In this document: in pieces, positions 34,875 to 43,298 of the stretch | Numbering within the stretch: the stretch's first letter is position 1 | How the letters are laid out: every line of letters starts with the position of its first letter | Origin: Dehalococcoidia bacterium | Lineage (GTDB): Bacteria > Chloroflexota > Dehalococcoidia > DSTF01 > JACRBR01 | Length of the DNA stretch: 47,855 nucleotides | Assembly (NCBI GenBank): GCA_040902535.1 | Contig: JBBDXD010000020.1 | Span: 34,938 to 82,792, forward strand | Direction of reading: 5' to 3' | The notes under the pieces: model-generated | Told to the model about the DNA's origin: nothing | Database searches by the model: none | The model's input: the letters and a program-made list of their open reading frames with translations, nothing else | Program-made: the position numbers and the translations under genes

Positions 34875-34880
34875 ATTATA
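34875..34880 (-). promoter_or_regulatory. -10 box of pyrD, probably leaderless
   Basis: A perfect TATAAT on the reverse strand ends 7 bases before the pyrD ATG, which puts the transcription start on the start codon. No ribosome site is present. Confidence 0.6.
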
Positions 34881-35037
34881 GGCGCCCCGGCATGTAGACG
34901 CTTCTCGTTCGCACCGACGACTGGAGGCTGGAGGCTGGATTTGAAGGATTCGGTTGCGCCAGCACCGTGCGCGGTGTTAGGCAGAATGGAGAGATCTGCG
35001 AGGCGTGGCTGAGAGCGCCACAGCGACGGGAGGATTC

Positions 35038-35268
35038 ATGGGCCGCAAGGAACTCGAAGCGCTGATCGCCGTCCTGCAGCAGCAACTCAAGGCGGGCGCT
35101 GACAACGTCATCACCGGCAGCTGGACGATCACCTTTTCCCGCGACTTCAACGCGTTTCTCTTCGAAAAGTGCGAGGTCGGCGGCTACTGCGAGGAGCGCC
35201 CGAGCGTAATCAACCTCGAAGGCAAAGTGCTCGACAAGGGCGGGCCGCTGCTTGGCGAGCCCGCATAG
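35038..35268 (+). CDS. Small hypothetical protein
   Basis: A 76-residue protein: a helix (RKELEALIAVLQQQLKAG) followed by a probable beta region (NVITGSWTITFSRDFNAFLFEKCEVGGYCEERPSVINLEG) with two cysteines. No family is recognised. The ATG at 35038 is chosen over the GTG at 35005 because GGGAGG lies 6 bases upstream. Its 3' end overlaps the start of the SDR gene by 17 bases. Confidence 0.6.
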   Translation: MGRKELEALIAVLQQQLKAGADNVITGSWTITFSRDFNAFLFEKCEVGGYCEERPSVINLEGKVLDKGGPLLGEPA

Positions 35269-36082
35269 CTTGGCGCATCCGTTCGATGGCCACGTCGCGA
35301 TCGTCACGGGCGCCAATCACGGCATTGGCGCCGCGACGGCACGCGTCCTGGCGGCCCGCGGGGCGGCCGTGCTGCTCAACTACCTCAGGATCGCGGACGA
35401 AAGCCACGAGGCTACGCCGCGGGCCTATCGTCGCAATCGGGCGATGTCTGCCGATGCGACCCTCGCCGAGGTCGTCGGCGGCGGCGGCCGCGCGATCGCC
35501 GTGGAAGCTGATCTCGGTGACGTGGCGACGCCTTTCTTACTCTTCGATGCCGCGGAGCGCGCCTTCGGCCACGTCGACATCCTGGTGAACAACGCTACGG
35601 GCTGGCGTCAGGACACGTTCAAGCCGGCCAGCGTCGACCGGCTCGGCCGGCCGATGCAGCGCGTGACGGCGGGGACAATCGATGCGCAGTTCGCGGTCGA
35701 CGCGCGTGCGTCGGCGCTGCTCATCGCCGAGTTCGCGGCGCGACACATCGCACGCGGCGGCGCGTGGGGACGGATCGTTGGTCTGACGTCGGGCGGCGCG
35801 CTGGGTTTCCCTGAGGACGTGTCGTACGGAGCGGCAAAGGCAGCGCTTGAGAACTACACGATGTCGGCGGCGATCGAACTGGCGCCGTACGGCGTCACGG
35901 CGAACATCGTGTATCCGCCTGTGACCGATACCGGCTGGGTGACTGATGCAGTGCGCGATTTCGTACGCGCGAGCCCCGAACACATGCACGTCGCGGAGCC
36001 CGATGAAGTCGCTGAGGTCATCGCGTACCTGGTGTCAGACGAGGCACGGCTGATCACGGCGAACGTCGTCCGCCTGCGATGA
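35252..36082 (+). CDS. Short-chain dehydrogenase/reductase (SDR)
   Basis: A 276-residue classical SDR. TGANHGIG at 19-26 binds NAD(P), NNA lies at 113-115, and the catalytic residues are Ser180, Tyr192 and Lys196 (YGAAK). A charged insert after the second strand (residues 47-70) lengthens the usual form. The start is a TTG inside the upstream gene; the next in-frame start would remove the NAD-binding strand. The substrate is not predictable. Confidence 0.83.
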   Translation: MASPHSLAHPFDGHVAIVTGANHGIGAATARVLAARGAAVLLNYLRIADESHEATPRAYRRNRAMSADATLAEVVGGGGRAIAVEADLGDVATPFLLFDAAERAFGHVDILVNNATGWRQDTFKPASVDRLGRPMQRVTAGTIDAQFAVDARASALLIAEFAARHIARGGAWGRIVGLTSGGALGFPEDVSYGAAKAALENYTMSAAIELAPYGVTANIVYPPVTDTGWVTDAVRDFVRASPEHMHVAEPDEVAEVIAYLVSDEARLITANVVRLR

Positions 36083-36091
36083 CGGCGGCCG

Positions 36092-36784
36092 TCACGCCGT
36101 CGCATGGACGATGATCGACACCACCCTGTCCACGTCGTCGAGCGATGCCAGTGCGACGTCCGCGCCGCACGCGAGCAACTCATCGACCGGATTGCGTCCG
36201 GTGGCGACGCCGAACGCGAAGGCGCCGTTGGCGTGCGCCGCTGCTATGTCGTGCGGCGTGTCACCGACGACGACGACGCGGTCCCCGTTCGCGCGTCCCT
36301 CCGTGAGGCGCTCGATCGCGAGCCGCACGACCTCGTCGCGGGAAGGTGAGTCTTCGCCGAACCCTCCGACGAAGCCGGGGAAGTAGCGGTCGATGCCGTA
36401 GTGCACAAGCTTCATTTCGCCGCCACGGCGGAAGTTGCCTGTGCCCAGGCCCATGACGACGTCGTCGCGGGCATCCAACGCTTCGAGCAGTTTCCCAATG
36501 CCGGGCATCAGCTTGCCCTCGACCTCCTGCAGCGCCATCTGCAGGTGCGGGATATAGGCGTCGAGGAAACGCACAAGTTCGCCGCCCATGCGCTCCGGCT
36601 CGATGCCGCAGGCGTGCGCCGCGTCCGCGAAGATGGCGGTGTCCGTGCGCCCGGAGAACTCGACGCGCCCGAAGGCGTCGTCGACGCCGTAGAGGTCGTT
36701 GAATGCACGACGCATGCCCAGGCTGCCGGCGCCCCCGGTGTAGAGCAGCGTGTTATCGATATCCCAGAGCACGTACGAGGGCAC
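36092..36784 (-). CDS. HAD-superfamily phosphatase (phosphoglycolate phosphatase-like)
   Basis: A protein of about 230 residues. The nucleophile motif is WDIDNTLLY, with Asn in place of the usual Gly of DxDGT. GLGTGNFRRGGEMKL lies at motif II, and VVVVGDTPHDIAAAHANG is motif IV. A helical cap separates motifs I and II. The start is set at the GTG 36784 because GAGGA lies 5 bases upstream; a GTG at 36796 is possible but falls inside the tail of a hairpin that ends the upstream gene. Confidence 0.82.
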   Translation of the reverse strand: MPSYVLWDIDNTLLYTGGAGSLGMRRAFNDLYGVDDAFGRVEFSGRTDTAIFADAAHACGIEPERMGGELVRFLDAYIPHLQMALQEVEGKLMPGIGKLLEALDARDDVVMGLGTGNFRRGGEMKLVHYGIDRYFPGFVGGFGEDSPSRDEVVRLAIERLTEGRANGDRVVVVGDTPHDIAAAHANGAFAFGVATGRNPVDELLACGADVALASLDDVDRVVSIIVHATA

Positions 36785-36802
36785 GGCATTCCTCACAACA
36801 AG

Positions 36803-36825
36803 AAGCCCCCGTCGGACAGGGGCTA
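36803..36825 (-). terminator. Hairpin after the rhodanese gene, probable terminator
   Basis: AGCCCC and GGGGCT pair around a 9-base loop. On the reverse strand the stem is followed by TCTTGTTGTG, a weak T-tract. It lies 17 bases after the rhodanese stop and just before the HAD phosphatase start, so it would separate the two genes. Confidence 0.5.
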
Positions 36826-36841
36826 TGGGTGCGGTGTGCGA

Positions 36842-37183
36842 TCAGTCCTCAAGCGGTTCGCCGGCCTTCTTCCAGGCGTCTGTCCCGCCCTCGAGGTTAT
36901 AGAGGCGGTCGGCCGGAAGGCCGCCCGCCGCGGCCATCTCGGCAGCCAGCGCGCTTCGCTGTCCGACCGAGCAGACGAAAATGATCTTCTTGTCGGCGGG
37001 AAGCTCTTCGCGGCGCTGGAAGACGCTGTTCACGGGGATGAGGGACGCACCGGGTACGTGGCCCGACTGGTATTCGTTCGGGTTCCGCACATCGACGATC
37101 ACGGCTTCGCCATCGCCGACCATCTGCTTCATCTCTGCGACGTCGATGCGATAGAACGGTTCGCGTTCGTCCTTGGTGGCCAT
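36842..37183 (-). CDS. Rhodanese-domain sulfurtransferase
   Basis: A 113-residue single rhodanese domain. VIVDVRNPNEYQSGHVPGASLIP is the typical first half, and the active-site loop CSVGQRS carries the persulfide-forming Cys. It probably handles sulfur or sulfide in the cytoplasm; no signal peptide is present. The ATG follows CAGGAGCG. It is divergent from acsA. Confidence 0.87.
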   Translation of the reverse strand: MATKDEREPFYRIDVAEMKQMVGDGEAVIVDVRNPNEYQSGHVPGASLIPVNSVFQRREELPADKKIIFVCSVGQRSALAAEMAAAGGLPADRLYNLEGGTDAWKKAGEPLED

Positions 37184-37270
37184 AGGAACGCTCCTGGGTG
37201 ATAAAGCCCGTCAATGACAGTCTGGCAACCCACCGCGTCGCGCGCAAACGCGGCAAGCCTCCGCGCGCTG

Positions 37271-37300
37271 TTGACCGTCCGAGAGCGGCGTGGCTAGATT
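37271..37300 (+). promoter_or_regulatory. acsA promoter
   Basis: TTGACC and TAGATT are separated by 18 bases and lie 40 bases before the acsA ATG. AGAAAGG provides a ribosome site. This is the best -35/-10 pair seen in the window. Confidence 0.55.
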
Positions 37301-37339
37301 GTCGGACGCAACGCGTAACGATCAGAAAGGTGCTGCTCC

Positions 37340-39082
37340 ATGGACTACGCGACCATCGCGAAGCCGCCCGTCGACCAGTTCAAGGTGCGCCCCAATCTGG
37401 ACGACTACGATGGCATACGCAGCGGTTTCGTCTACCCCGACGTCATCAAGCAACTCGATGGGCTGCCCGGCGGCGGCCTCAACATCGCGTACGAAGCGAT
37501 CGACCGTCACGTCGCGAAGGGGCGCGGCGACCATCTCTGCTGGATCTGGGAGGGCAAGGACGGCTCGATCGAACGGTATACCTACGCGGACGCCGAGCGG
37601 ATGTCGAACCGCTTCGCCAACATGCTGCGGAACCTGGGCGTCGAGAAGGGCGAGCGCGTGTTCTGCTTCATGGATCGCGTGCCGGAGTTGTATGCCGCCG
37701 TCTTCGGAACTTTGAAGGCGGGGTGCGTCACGGGACCGCTGTTCAGCGCGTTCGGACCGGACGCCGCGGGCGATCGCCTGGCCGATGCAGGCGCGAAGGT
37801 GCTGGTGACGTCGCCGGACCAGCGGCATAAGGTCGAGAAGATGAAGCCCAACCTACCGGACCTGGAGCACATCATCATCGTCGAGCACGGCAAGGAACCC
37901 AAGCTCGAAGCGGGCGAACTGTCGTGGAACGAGTTGTTTCACGAAGCGTCTGAAGACTTCAAGATCGTGCACACGCAGCCTGAAGATCCCGCCGTCATGC
38001 ACTACACGTCTGGCACGACCGGAAAGTCGAAGGGGGCCGTACACGTACACCAGGCGGTGCTCGGCCATTACGCCACCGGCAAATACGTGCTCGACCTGCA
38101 CCCGGATGACATCTACTGGTGCACCGCGGATCCGGGATGGGTCACCGGCACGTCGTACGGCATGTTTGCGCCGCACACGAACGGCGTCACGTCGGTGATC
38201 TACGAGGGTGGGTTCTCCGCGAGCAAATGGTACGACGTCATCCAGCGTCACAAGGTCACCGTCTGGTACACGGCGCCGACGGCGATCCGCCTGCTCATGA
38301 AGGCGGGCGACGAGATCCCGAAGAAGTACGATCTTTCGACGCTGCGGTACACGATGTCGGTGGGCGAGCCGCTGAACCCCGAGGCCGTCGTGTGGGGCGA
38401 GCGCGCCATCGGGTTGCCGTTTCACGACAACTGGTGGCAGACCGAAACCGGCAGCATCATGATCGCGAACTACCCGGCGATGCCGATCAAACCCGGGAGC
38501 ATGGGCAAGCCGATGCCGGGCATCGAACCCGGCGTGATCGACGAAGACGGCAACATCAAACCGGCCGGCGAAGAGGGCGACCTCGCCGTGCGCCCCGGCT
38601 GGCCTTCGATGTTCCGGACGTACTGGAACAACGACGCCATGTACCAGTCGAAGTTTCGCAACGGCTGGTACATCACCGGCGACCGAGCGCGCACCGATGA
38701 AGACGGCTACTTCTGGTTCGTCGGCCGGTCCGACGACGTGATCAACACGGCGGGCCATCTCGTCGGGCCGTTCGAGGTGGAGAGCGCGCTGATCGAGCAC
38801 CCGGCCGTCGCAGAGGCGGGAGTCATCGGCAAACCCGATCCCGTGGCGATGGAGATCGTGAAGGCGTTCGTCACGCTGAAAGACGGCTACGAGCCTTCGG
38901 ACAAGCTGCGCGGCGAACTGCTGCAGTTCAGCCGCCAGAAGCTCGGCCCCGGCGTCGCGCCGCGCGAGATCGACTTCATCACGACGCTGCCAAAGACGCG
39001 CTCGGGCAAGATCATGCGGCGGCTGTTGAAGGCACGCGAACTCGGCTTGCCAGAGGGCGATATCAGCACGCTGGAGGAGTAG
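37340..39082 (+). CDS. acsA: Acetyl-CoA synthetase (AMP-forming)
   Basis: The 580-residue adenylate-forming enzyme has YTSGTTGKSKGAV near 222-234 (P-loop-like A3), VGEPLNPEAV, WWQTETGS near 364 (A5), ITGDRARTDEDGYFWFVGRSDDVI, and RSGKIMRR near 553 with the catalytic and regulatable Lys. It converts acetate, ATP and CoA to acetyl-CoA. The WWQTETG motif and length point to the short AcsA type found in Bacillus rather than the 650-residue Acs. It stands alone with its own promoter. Confidence 0.92.
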   Translation: MDYATIAKPPVDQFKVRPNLDDYDGIRSGFVYPDVIKQLDGLPGGGLNIAYEAIDRHVAKGRGDHLCWIWEGKDGSIERYTYADAERMSNRFANMLRNLGVEKGERVFCFMDRVPELYAAVFGTLKAGCVTGPLFSAFGPDAAGDRLADAGAKVLVTSPDQRHKVEKMKPNLPDLEHIIIVEHGKEPKLEAGELSWNELFHEASEDFKIVHTQPEDPAVMHYTSGTTGKSKGAVHVHQAVLGHYATGKYVLDLHPDDIYWCTADPGWVTGTSYGMFAPHTNGVTSVIYEGGFSASKWYDVIQRHKVTVWYTAPTAIRLLMKAGDEIPKKYDLSTLRYTMSVGEPLNPEAVVWGERAIGLPFHDNWWQTETGSIMIANYPAMPIKPGSMGKPMPGIEPGVIDEDGNIKPAGEEGDLAVRPGWPSMFRTYWNNDAMYQSKFRNGWYITGDRARTDEDGYFWFVGRSDDVINTAGHLVGPFEVESALIEHPAVAEAGVIGKPDPVAMEIVKAFVTLKDGYEPSDKLRGELLQFSRQKLGPGVAPREIDFITTLPKTRSGKIMRRLLKARELGLPEGDISTLEE

Positions 39083-39267
39083 ATCGCCACTCGACTCGTG
39101 CTCATCGGTCAACGCTCGCCACGTTGTGAAGCGGGCGGTCTTTTCATCTCGAACTAGATTAATGGTTCCCAAAACTGCCTCTTGAAAACCTTTTCCAACG
39201 AGAGCAAGATACGAGCCGGTAGGTAATATATCACCGGTTTTAGCCTGATCGGAGGCAGCTTTCAACC

Positions 39268-39939
39268 ATGACTCAAAGGCTAAAGCTCTTCGTAGCAATC
39301 GGAGCAGCCGTGCTCATCGCTGGTGTCGCGATTGGGACGATCTTGGCAGTGCGCACGAATTCGTCCTCCGCGTCAGAAGCCGGACCTTCCGCTGGCGAGG
39401 TAAAGGCAGTACTTGACGCTGAACGCGGCGCAGTGGGGGTTGATGCGACATACGAGGACGATCTGTACGGATTCCGGTTGAGCTACCCGGTGCAGAAATG
39501 GCATGTCACTCTCGGTGACAGTCCTGACCCCCACCGGATACAACTGCAAACGACGGGCGTCTTTGCCCCTTCAGGATCGCCCAGTACGGGCACACAGCCG
39601 TCAGCCGAGATCACAATCCAGCCTTATCTCTCAGAGCCAGTCTCCGACGCTAGGTGCGAGGAGCCGGAGGCATCGAAAGTGGCTGGATATCCAGCCTTCA
39701 TATGCGCCTACTCGTACGGCAATAGTTACAAGAATTTTGAGCCGACGCCCCAAGAGTGGAGTGTCATATCGGTGACGCTCGTGCTCGATGACGGGCCTGT
39801 GTACATCAGCGCGGCCATCCTGAAACCTCTTGGTGAGCCCGATCCTTCGAAGGCGCTTGACGCATTGCGGAGCCATGCCACTGACGTGATGGAGATCATC
39901 AAGAGTTTGGAAGTCAACGTTCAGTCGCCTTCGTCGTGA
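39268..39939 (+). CDS. Membrane-anchored extracellular protein of unknown function
   Basis: A 223-residue protein with one N-terminal hydrophobic segment (LKLFVAIGAAVLIAGVAIGTILAV) and a mature domain containing YEDDLYGFRLSYPVQKWHVTLGD and two cysteines. The F-x-L-x-YP pattern occurs in PsbP-like extracellular domains, but the similarity is slight. A GGAGGC site precedes the ATG. The gene and its 185-base upstream gap have lower GC than their surroundings. Confidence 0.65.
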   Translation: MTQRLKLFVAIGAAVLIAGVAIGTILAVRTNSSSASEAGPSAGEVKAVLDAERGAVGVDATYEDDLYGFRLSYPVQKWHVTLGDSPDPHRIQLQTTGVFAPSGSPSTGTQPSAEITIQPYLSEPVSDARCEEPEASKVAGYPAFICAYSYGNSYKNFEPTPQEWSVISVTLVLDDGPVYISAAILKPLGEPDPSKALDALRSHATDVMEIIKSLEVNVQSPSS

Positions 39940-39997
39940 TAAAGGGCAGGCTGTTGTCAGTCGTTAACGCTGATAGGGAAGACAGGAGGCTACTCTG

Positions 39998-41125
39998 ATG
40001 GATCGGCTCGCGCGGACGTCTCCCTTGCGGCTTCTGTTGCCATTACTCGTGATTTGTTCGTCGCTGATGGTTACGCAGATCGCGCAGGGCCACCAACAGT
40101 ATGGATCGAACACAGCCGCTGCTTGGCGGGTGCCATGGCGGGCCGGCACCGACCAGTGGCGCAGTGGCTATGGATTCAACACAGTAACACACATTGGCTC
40201 TGAGTCGTATGCACTGGACTTCAGCCACCCGCACGGTACACCCATTCACGCCATGGCCAGCGGAAGTGCCGCGGCGGTGACAGGATCTCTCTGCGACACC
40301 ACCGGGTTCGGCATCTCTGTTCAACTCTCGCACCCCGGTCCGTTCTACTCACGCTATGCACACCTGAGCCAGAACTTCTTCGGCGTAGGTACAAACATTG
40401 TTCAGGGGCAGTTCATCGGGCGGAGCGGGAACTCCGGGCAGGTTGACCCGGATCCGCCATCGTGCAACACACCGCCAAACGGGGCTCACCTCCATTTTGC
40501 TGTTTACAATCAATTGAGTTGCACGAGCTCCACTTGCGCGGTCAACCCACAATCAGGCGGTAAGACTCTTTCCGGTTATACCAACTTCGACACGTCGGAA
40601 GGCGCTCATGCTCACCGATCCGACAACGCTGGCGTAGGTGACATCTGCCTCGCCGCCCCAGGCACTGGCAATCAATGCACGAACGCGTCTGCACTAGATA
40701 GCGGCTCGTTCACGGCTTTTGTAAACGCGTATAACTCGGGCGGTGGCCAGGGGAGCGTCGGCCAACCGTGGAACCCCTGCGGAGGTGCCAGTGATACGAC
40801 TATCACAGCCTGCTGGTGGGTGCACAGCTGGGGAAACGGCAAGGTCCAGGATTTCAGTGGGCCGAGTCATGGCCACGGTCCCGGCACAGGGGCGATCATG
40901 CGCCGAACCGGAACAAGCACGGCGTACTGGGTGCATGGAGGCGTGTGGCAACGGTACTTGGTGGCCGGCGGCGCGCCTGGTTACCTTGGATACCCCATCT
41001 GTAATGAGTTCCCGTGGAGCGTGTATAGGCGCACGGATTTCCAGAACGGCTTTGTGGCGTATCGACCCGACACCGGCGAATCTGTGGACGCGGCCTACAG
41101 CGGATTCTTCCCGAAGATCTGCTGA
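39998..41125 (+). CDS. Secreted M23-type peptidase (LytM fold) with LGFP-like C-terminal repeat
   Basis: A 375-residue protein with a signal peptide (about 1-31). The M23 zinc-peptidase domain runs to about residue 200: HIGSESYALDFSHPHGTPIHAM (zinc His65 and Asp74), YSRYAHLS, and NGAHLHFAVY with the HLH pair at 164-166. The C-terminal part (VWQRYLVAGGAPGYLGYPICNEFPW) resembles an LGFP repeat, a wall-binding element. Expected action is on peptidoglycan cross-bridges outside the cell. It follows a GACAGGAGG ribosome site, and GC and codon use are lower than in the flanking genes. Confidence 0.82.
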   Translation: MDRLARTSPLRLLLPLLVICSSLMVTQIAQGHQQYGSNTAAAWRVPWRAGTDQWRSGYGFNTVTHIGSESYALDFSHPHGTPIHAMASGSAAAVTGSLCDTTGFGISVQLSHPGPFYSRYAHLSQNFFGVGTNIVQGQFIGRSGNSGQVDPDPPSCNTPPNGAHLHFAVYNQLSCTSSTCAVNPQSGGKTLSGYTNFDTSEGAHAHRSDNAGVGDICLAAPGTGNQCTNASALDSGSFTAFVNAYNSGGGQGSVGQPWNPCGGASDTTITACWWVHSWGNGKVQDFSGPSHGHGPGTGAIMRRTGTSTAYWVHGGVWQRYLVAGGAPGYLGYPICNEFPWSVYRRTDFQNGFVAYRPDTGESVDAAYSGFFPKIC

Positions 41126-41190
41126 GCGACCGATGCCATCGCCATGGAATGCGCAATGGACACCCGTTTCCCCGCCATCGCTGATCAGCT

Positions 41191-41219
41191 TGTGACGGAC
41201 AATCCCGCCTTGCTATAAC
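41191..41219 (+). promoter_or_regulatory. thrS promoter
   Basis: TGTGAC and TATAAC are separated by 17 bases, with a TGC extension before the -10. Transcription from about 41226 would begin just ahead of the T-box stem I. Confidence 0.55.
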
Positions 41220-41225
41220 TCGCCA

Positions 41226-41487
41226 AAGGCTTCGACCAGGACGAGTAGCGGCGTACATTCGTCCCAGCGAGGGCGCGGTTGGTGCAAGCGCCCGGCGTAC
41301 ACGCCGCGAAGACCACCTGTGAGCCGCATCTGCGAATGTCCGCCTACGGCGGATTAGTAGACGATGTCGCCGGCAGCGTTATCCGCCGAACGAGGGGCCG
41401 CGCCCGGATCCAAGTAGCGGCCTAAAACAGGGTGGAACCACGGAGCGCCTCCCGTCCCTGCGACGGCGAGGCGCGTTTTCGTTTTCG
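41226..41487 (+). promoter_or_regulatory. T-box riboswitch of thrS with ACC (Thr) specifier
   Basis: The leader carries the elements of a T-box. AGTAG at 41244-41248 is the 5' side of the specifier loop. The distal stem I pattern AGCGAGGG...GGTTGGTGCAAGC lies at 41266-41289. GAAGACCACC at 41308-41317 places the codon ACC at 41312-41314 after the conserved GAA-N. AACAGGGTGGAACCACGG at 41426-41443 is the T-box sequence. The terminator stem GCGCCTC/GAGGCGC with inner CCGTC/GACGG spans 41445-41474 and is followed by GTTTTCGTTTT. Uncharged tRNA-Thr should favour the antiterminator and switch thrS on. It accounts for most of the 379-base gap. Confidence 0.9.
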
Positions 41488-41504
41488 TGCCGCTGGAGGA
41501 CGAA

Positions 41505-43298
41505 ATGGTTCTGCAGACCCTTTCGAAAGAGGATCGGCTCTACCGCATGAGGCACTCCGCCGCCCACATCATGGCCGAGGCAGTCCTCGAGATGTTTCCC
41601 GATGCGCAGTTCGCCATCGGCCCGCCGATCGAGCACGGGTTTTACTACGACTTCCTTCTCGCGCGACCGCTGACGCCGGACGACCTGCCTGAGATCGAGC
41701 AACGTATGCGCGCCCGCATGACGTCGAACGTGCCGTTCGAGCACAGCGAGATGAGCCGCGAGGACGCGTTGGCGCTCTTCGCGACGCAGCCGTTCAAAGT
41801 CGAACTGATCCAGGGCATCGAAGACGCGAACGTCTCGCTCTACAAGCAGGGCGCATTCGTTGACCTGTGCGAGGGGCCGCACGTCGAGCGCACGGGCGAT
41901 GTCCCGCCCTTCAAGCTCACGAGCGTCGCGGGCGCCTACTGGCGGGGAGACGAGAAGCGCCCGATGCTCCAGCGCATCTACGGCGCGCTGTTCGAGACAC
42001 AGGAAGAACTCGACGATTACCTGCACCGGCTCGAAGAAGCGCAGCGGCGCGACCACCGCAAGCTCGGGCGCGAGTTGGAGCTGTATACGTCCAGCGAACT
42101 GATCGGCTCGGGGCTTCCGTCGCTACTGCCGAAGGGCGCGACCGTACGACGCCTGCTCGAGGAGTACATCACCGGACAGGAGCGGGAGGCGGGCTACCAG
42201 CACGTCTACACGCCGGTGCTCGCCAAGGTCGACCTCTACAAGCGATCGGGCCACTGGGACCACTATCGAGACAGCATGTACCCGCCAATGGCGCTGGAAC
42301 ACGAAGAGCTCGTGCTCCGGCCGATGAACTGCCCTCACCACATCCTGATCTACGAGAACGCGCTGCACAGTTATCGAGAATTGCCGATCCGCATCGCCGA
42401 GATGGGCACGATGTACCGGTACGAGAAGTCGGGCGTGGTCGGCGGGCTGTCGCGCGTTCGCGCGATCAACCTCAACGACGCCCACATCTTCTGCACGCGT
42501 GAGCAGATCGGGCAGGAGTTTGCCGGCGTCATGCGCCTGGTCGAGCGCGCGTACGCGACGCTTGGCATCACGGACTACGCATATCGCTTGTCACTGCGCG
42601 ATCCCGCCGACACGGAGAAATTCGTGCAGAACGACGAGATGTGGGACCTTGGCGAGAAGATCCTTCGCGAGACGCTGCAAGAGCTTCAATTGCCGTTCTA
42701 CGAGGCGCCGGGAGAAGCGGCCTTCTATGGCCCGAAGCTCGACATCCAGATCCGTGACGTCCTGGGGCGCGAAGAATCGATGTCGACGATCCAGCTCGAC
42801 TTTCACCTGCCGAACCAGTTCGACCTGACCTACATCGGGGAGGACGGTGCTCAGCACCAGCCCGTCATCCTGCATCGCGGCGTGATCGGGGCGACCGAGC
42901 GCATGATGGCGTATCTCATTGAGCTGTACGCCGGCGCCTTCCCGACGTGGCTCGCGCCGGTGCAGGTTGCACTGATCCCAATCGCCGACCGCCATGCCGA
43001 CTACGCGCACAACGTCGGCACGCGGCTCAAGCGCGCCGGCTTCCGCATCGACATCGACGACCGCAGCGAGCGCATGAACGCGAAGATCCGGCGTGCGCAG
43101 TTACAGAAAATTCCGTACATGCTCGTCGTCGGTGATCGGGAGCAGGAAGGCGAAGCCGTCGCCGTGCGCACGCGCGCCGGTGAGGACCTGGGATCGATGC
43201 CCGTGTTCCAGTTCATCGACCGGCTGCGCGATGAGGTGATCACGCAACTGGACCCGGAGGTCGCGGGGCCAGACGTGGGCGGCGAGTCCGAACGCTAG
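41505..43298 (+). CDS. thrS: Threonyl-tRNA synthetase, without N-terminal TGS domain
   Basis: The 597-residue class II synthetase begins directly in the editing domain: HSAAHIMAEAV (HxxxH), YYDF and CEGPH form the Ser-tRNA editing site. The catalytic core has MNCPHH (zinc Cys), RVRAINLNDAHIF (zinc His) and VILHRGVIGATERM (zinc His, motif 3), then a complete anticodon-binding domain. The N1 TGS domain of about 60 residues found in E. coli ThrS is absent. The ATG at 41505 follows GGAGGA; the GTG at 41487 lies in the terminator tail. Expression is controlled by the upstream T-box. The stop shares CTAG with the translin-like gene. Confidence 0.95.
   Translation: MVLQTLSKEDRLYRMRHSAAHIMAEAVLEMFPDAQFAIGPPIEHGFYYDFLLARPLTPDDLPEIEQRMRARMTSNVPFEHSEMSREDALALFATQPFKVELIQGIEDANVSLYKQGAFVDLCEGPHVERTGDVPPFKLTSVAGAYWRGDEKRPMLQRIYGALFETQEELDDYLHRLEEAQRRDHRKLGRELELYTSSELIGSGLPSLLPKGATVRRLLEEYITGQEREAGYQHVYTPVLAKVDLYKRSGHWDHYRDSMYPPMALEHEELVLRPMNCPHHILIYENALHSYRELPIRIAEMGTMYRYEKSGVVGGLSRVRAINLNDAHIFCTREQIGQEFAGVMRLVERAYATLGITDYAYRLSLRDPADTEKFVQNDEMWDLGEKILRETLQELQLPFYEAPGEAAFYGPKLDIQIRDVLGREESMSTIQLDFHLPNQFDLTYIGEDGAQHQPVILHRGVIGATERMMAYLIELYAGAFPTWLAPVQVALIPIADRHADYAHNVGTRLKRAGFRIDIDDRSERMNAKIRRAQLQKIPYMLVVGDREQEGEAVAVRTRAGEDLGSMPVFQFIDRLRDEVITQLDPEVAGPDVGGESER

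Noticed and set aside
41487-41504. GTG start for thrS
   Set aside because: The codon lies within the T-rich tail of the T-box terminator; ATG 41505 follows a good GGAGGA site.
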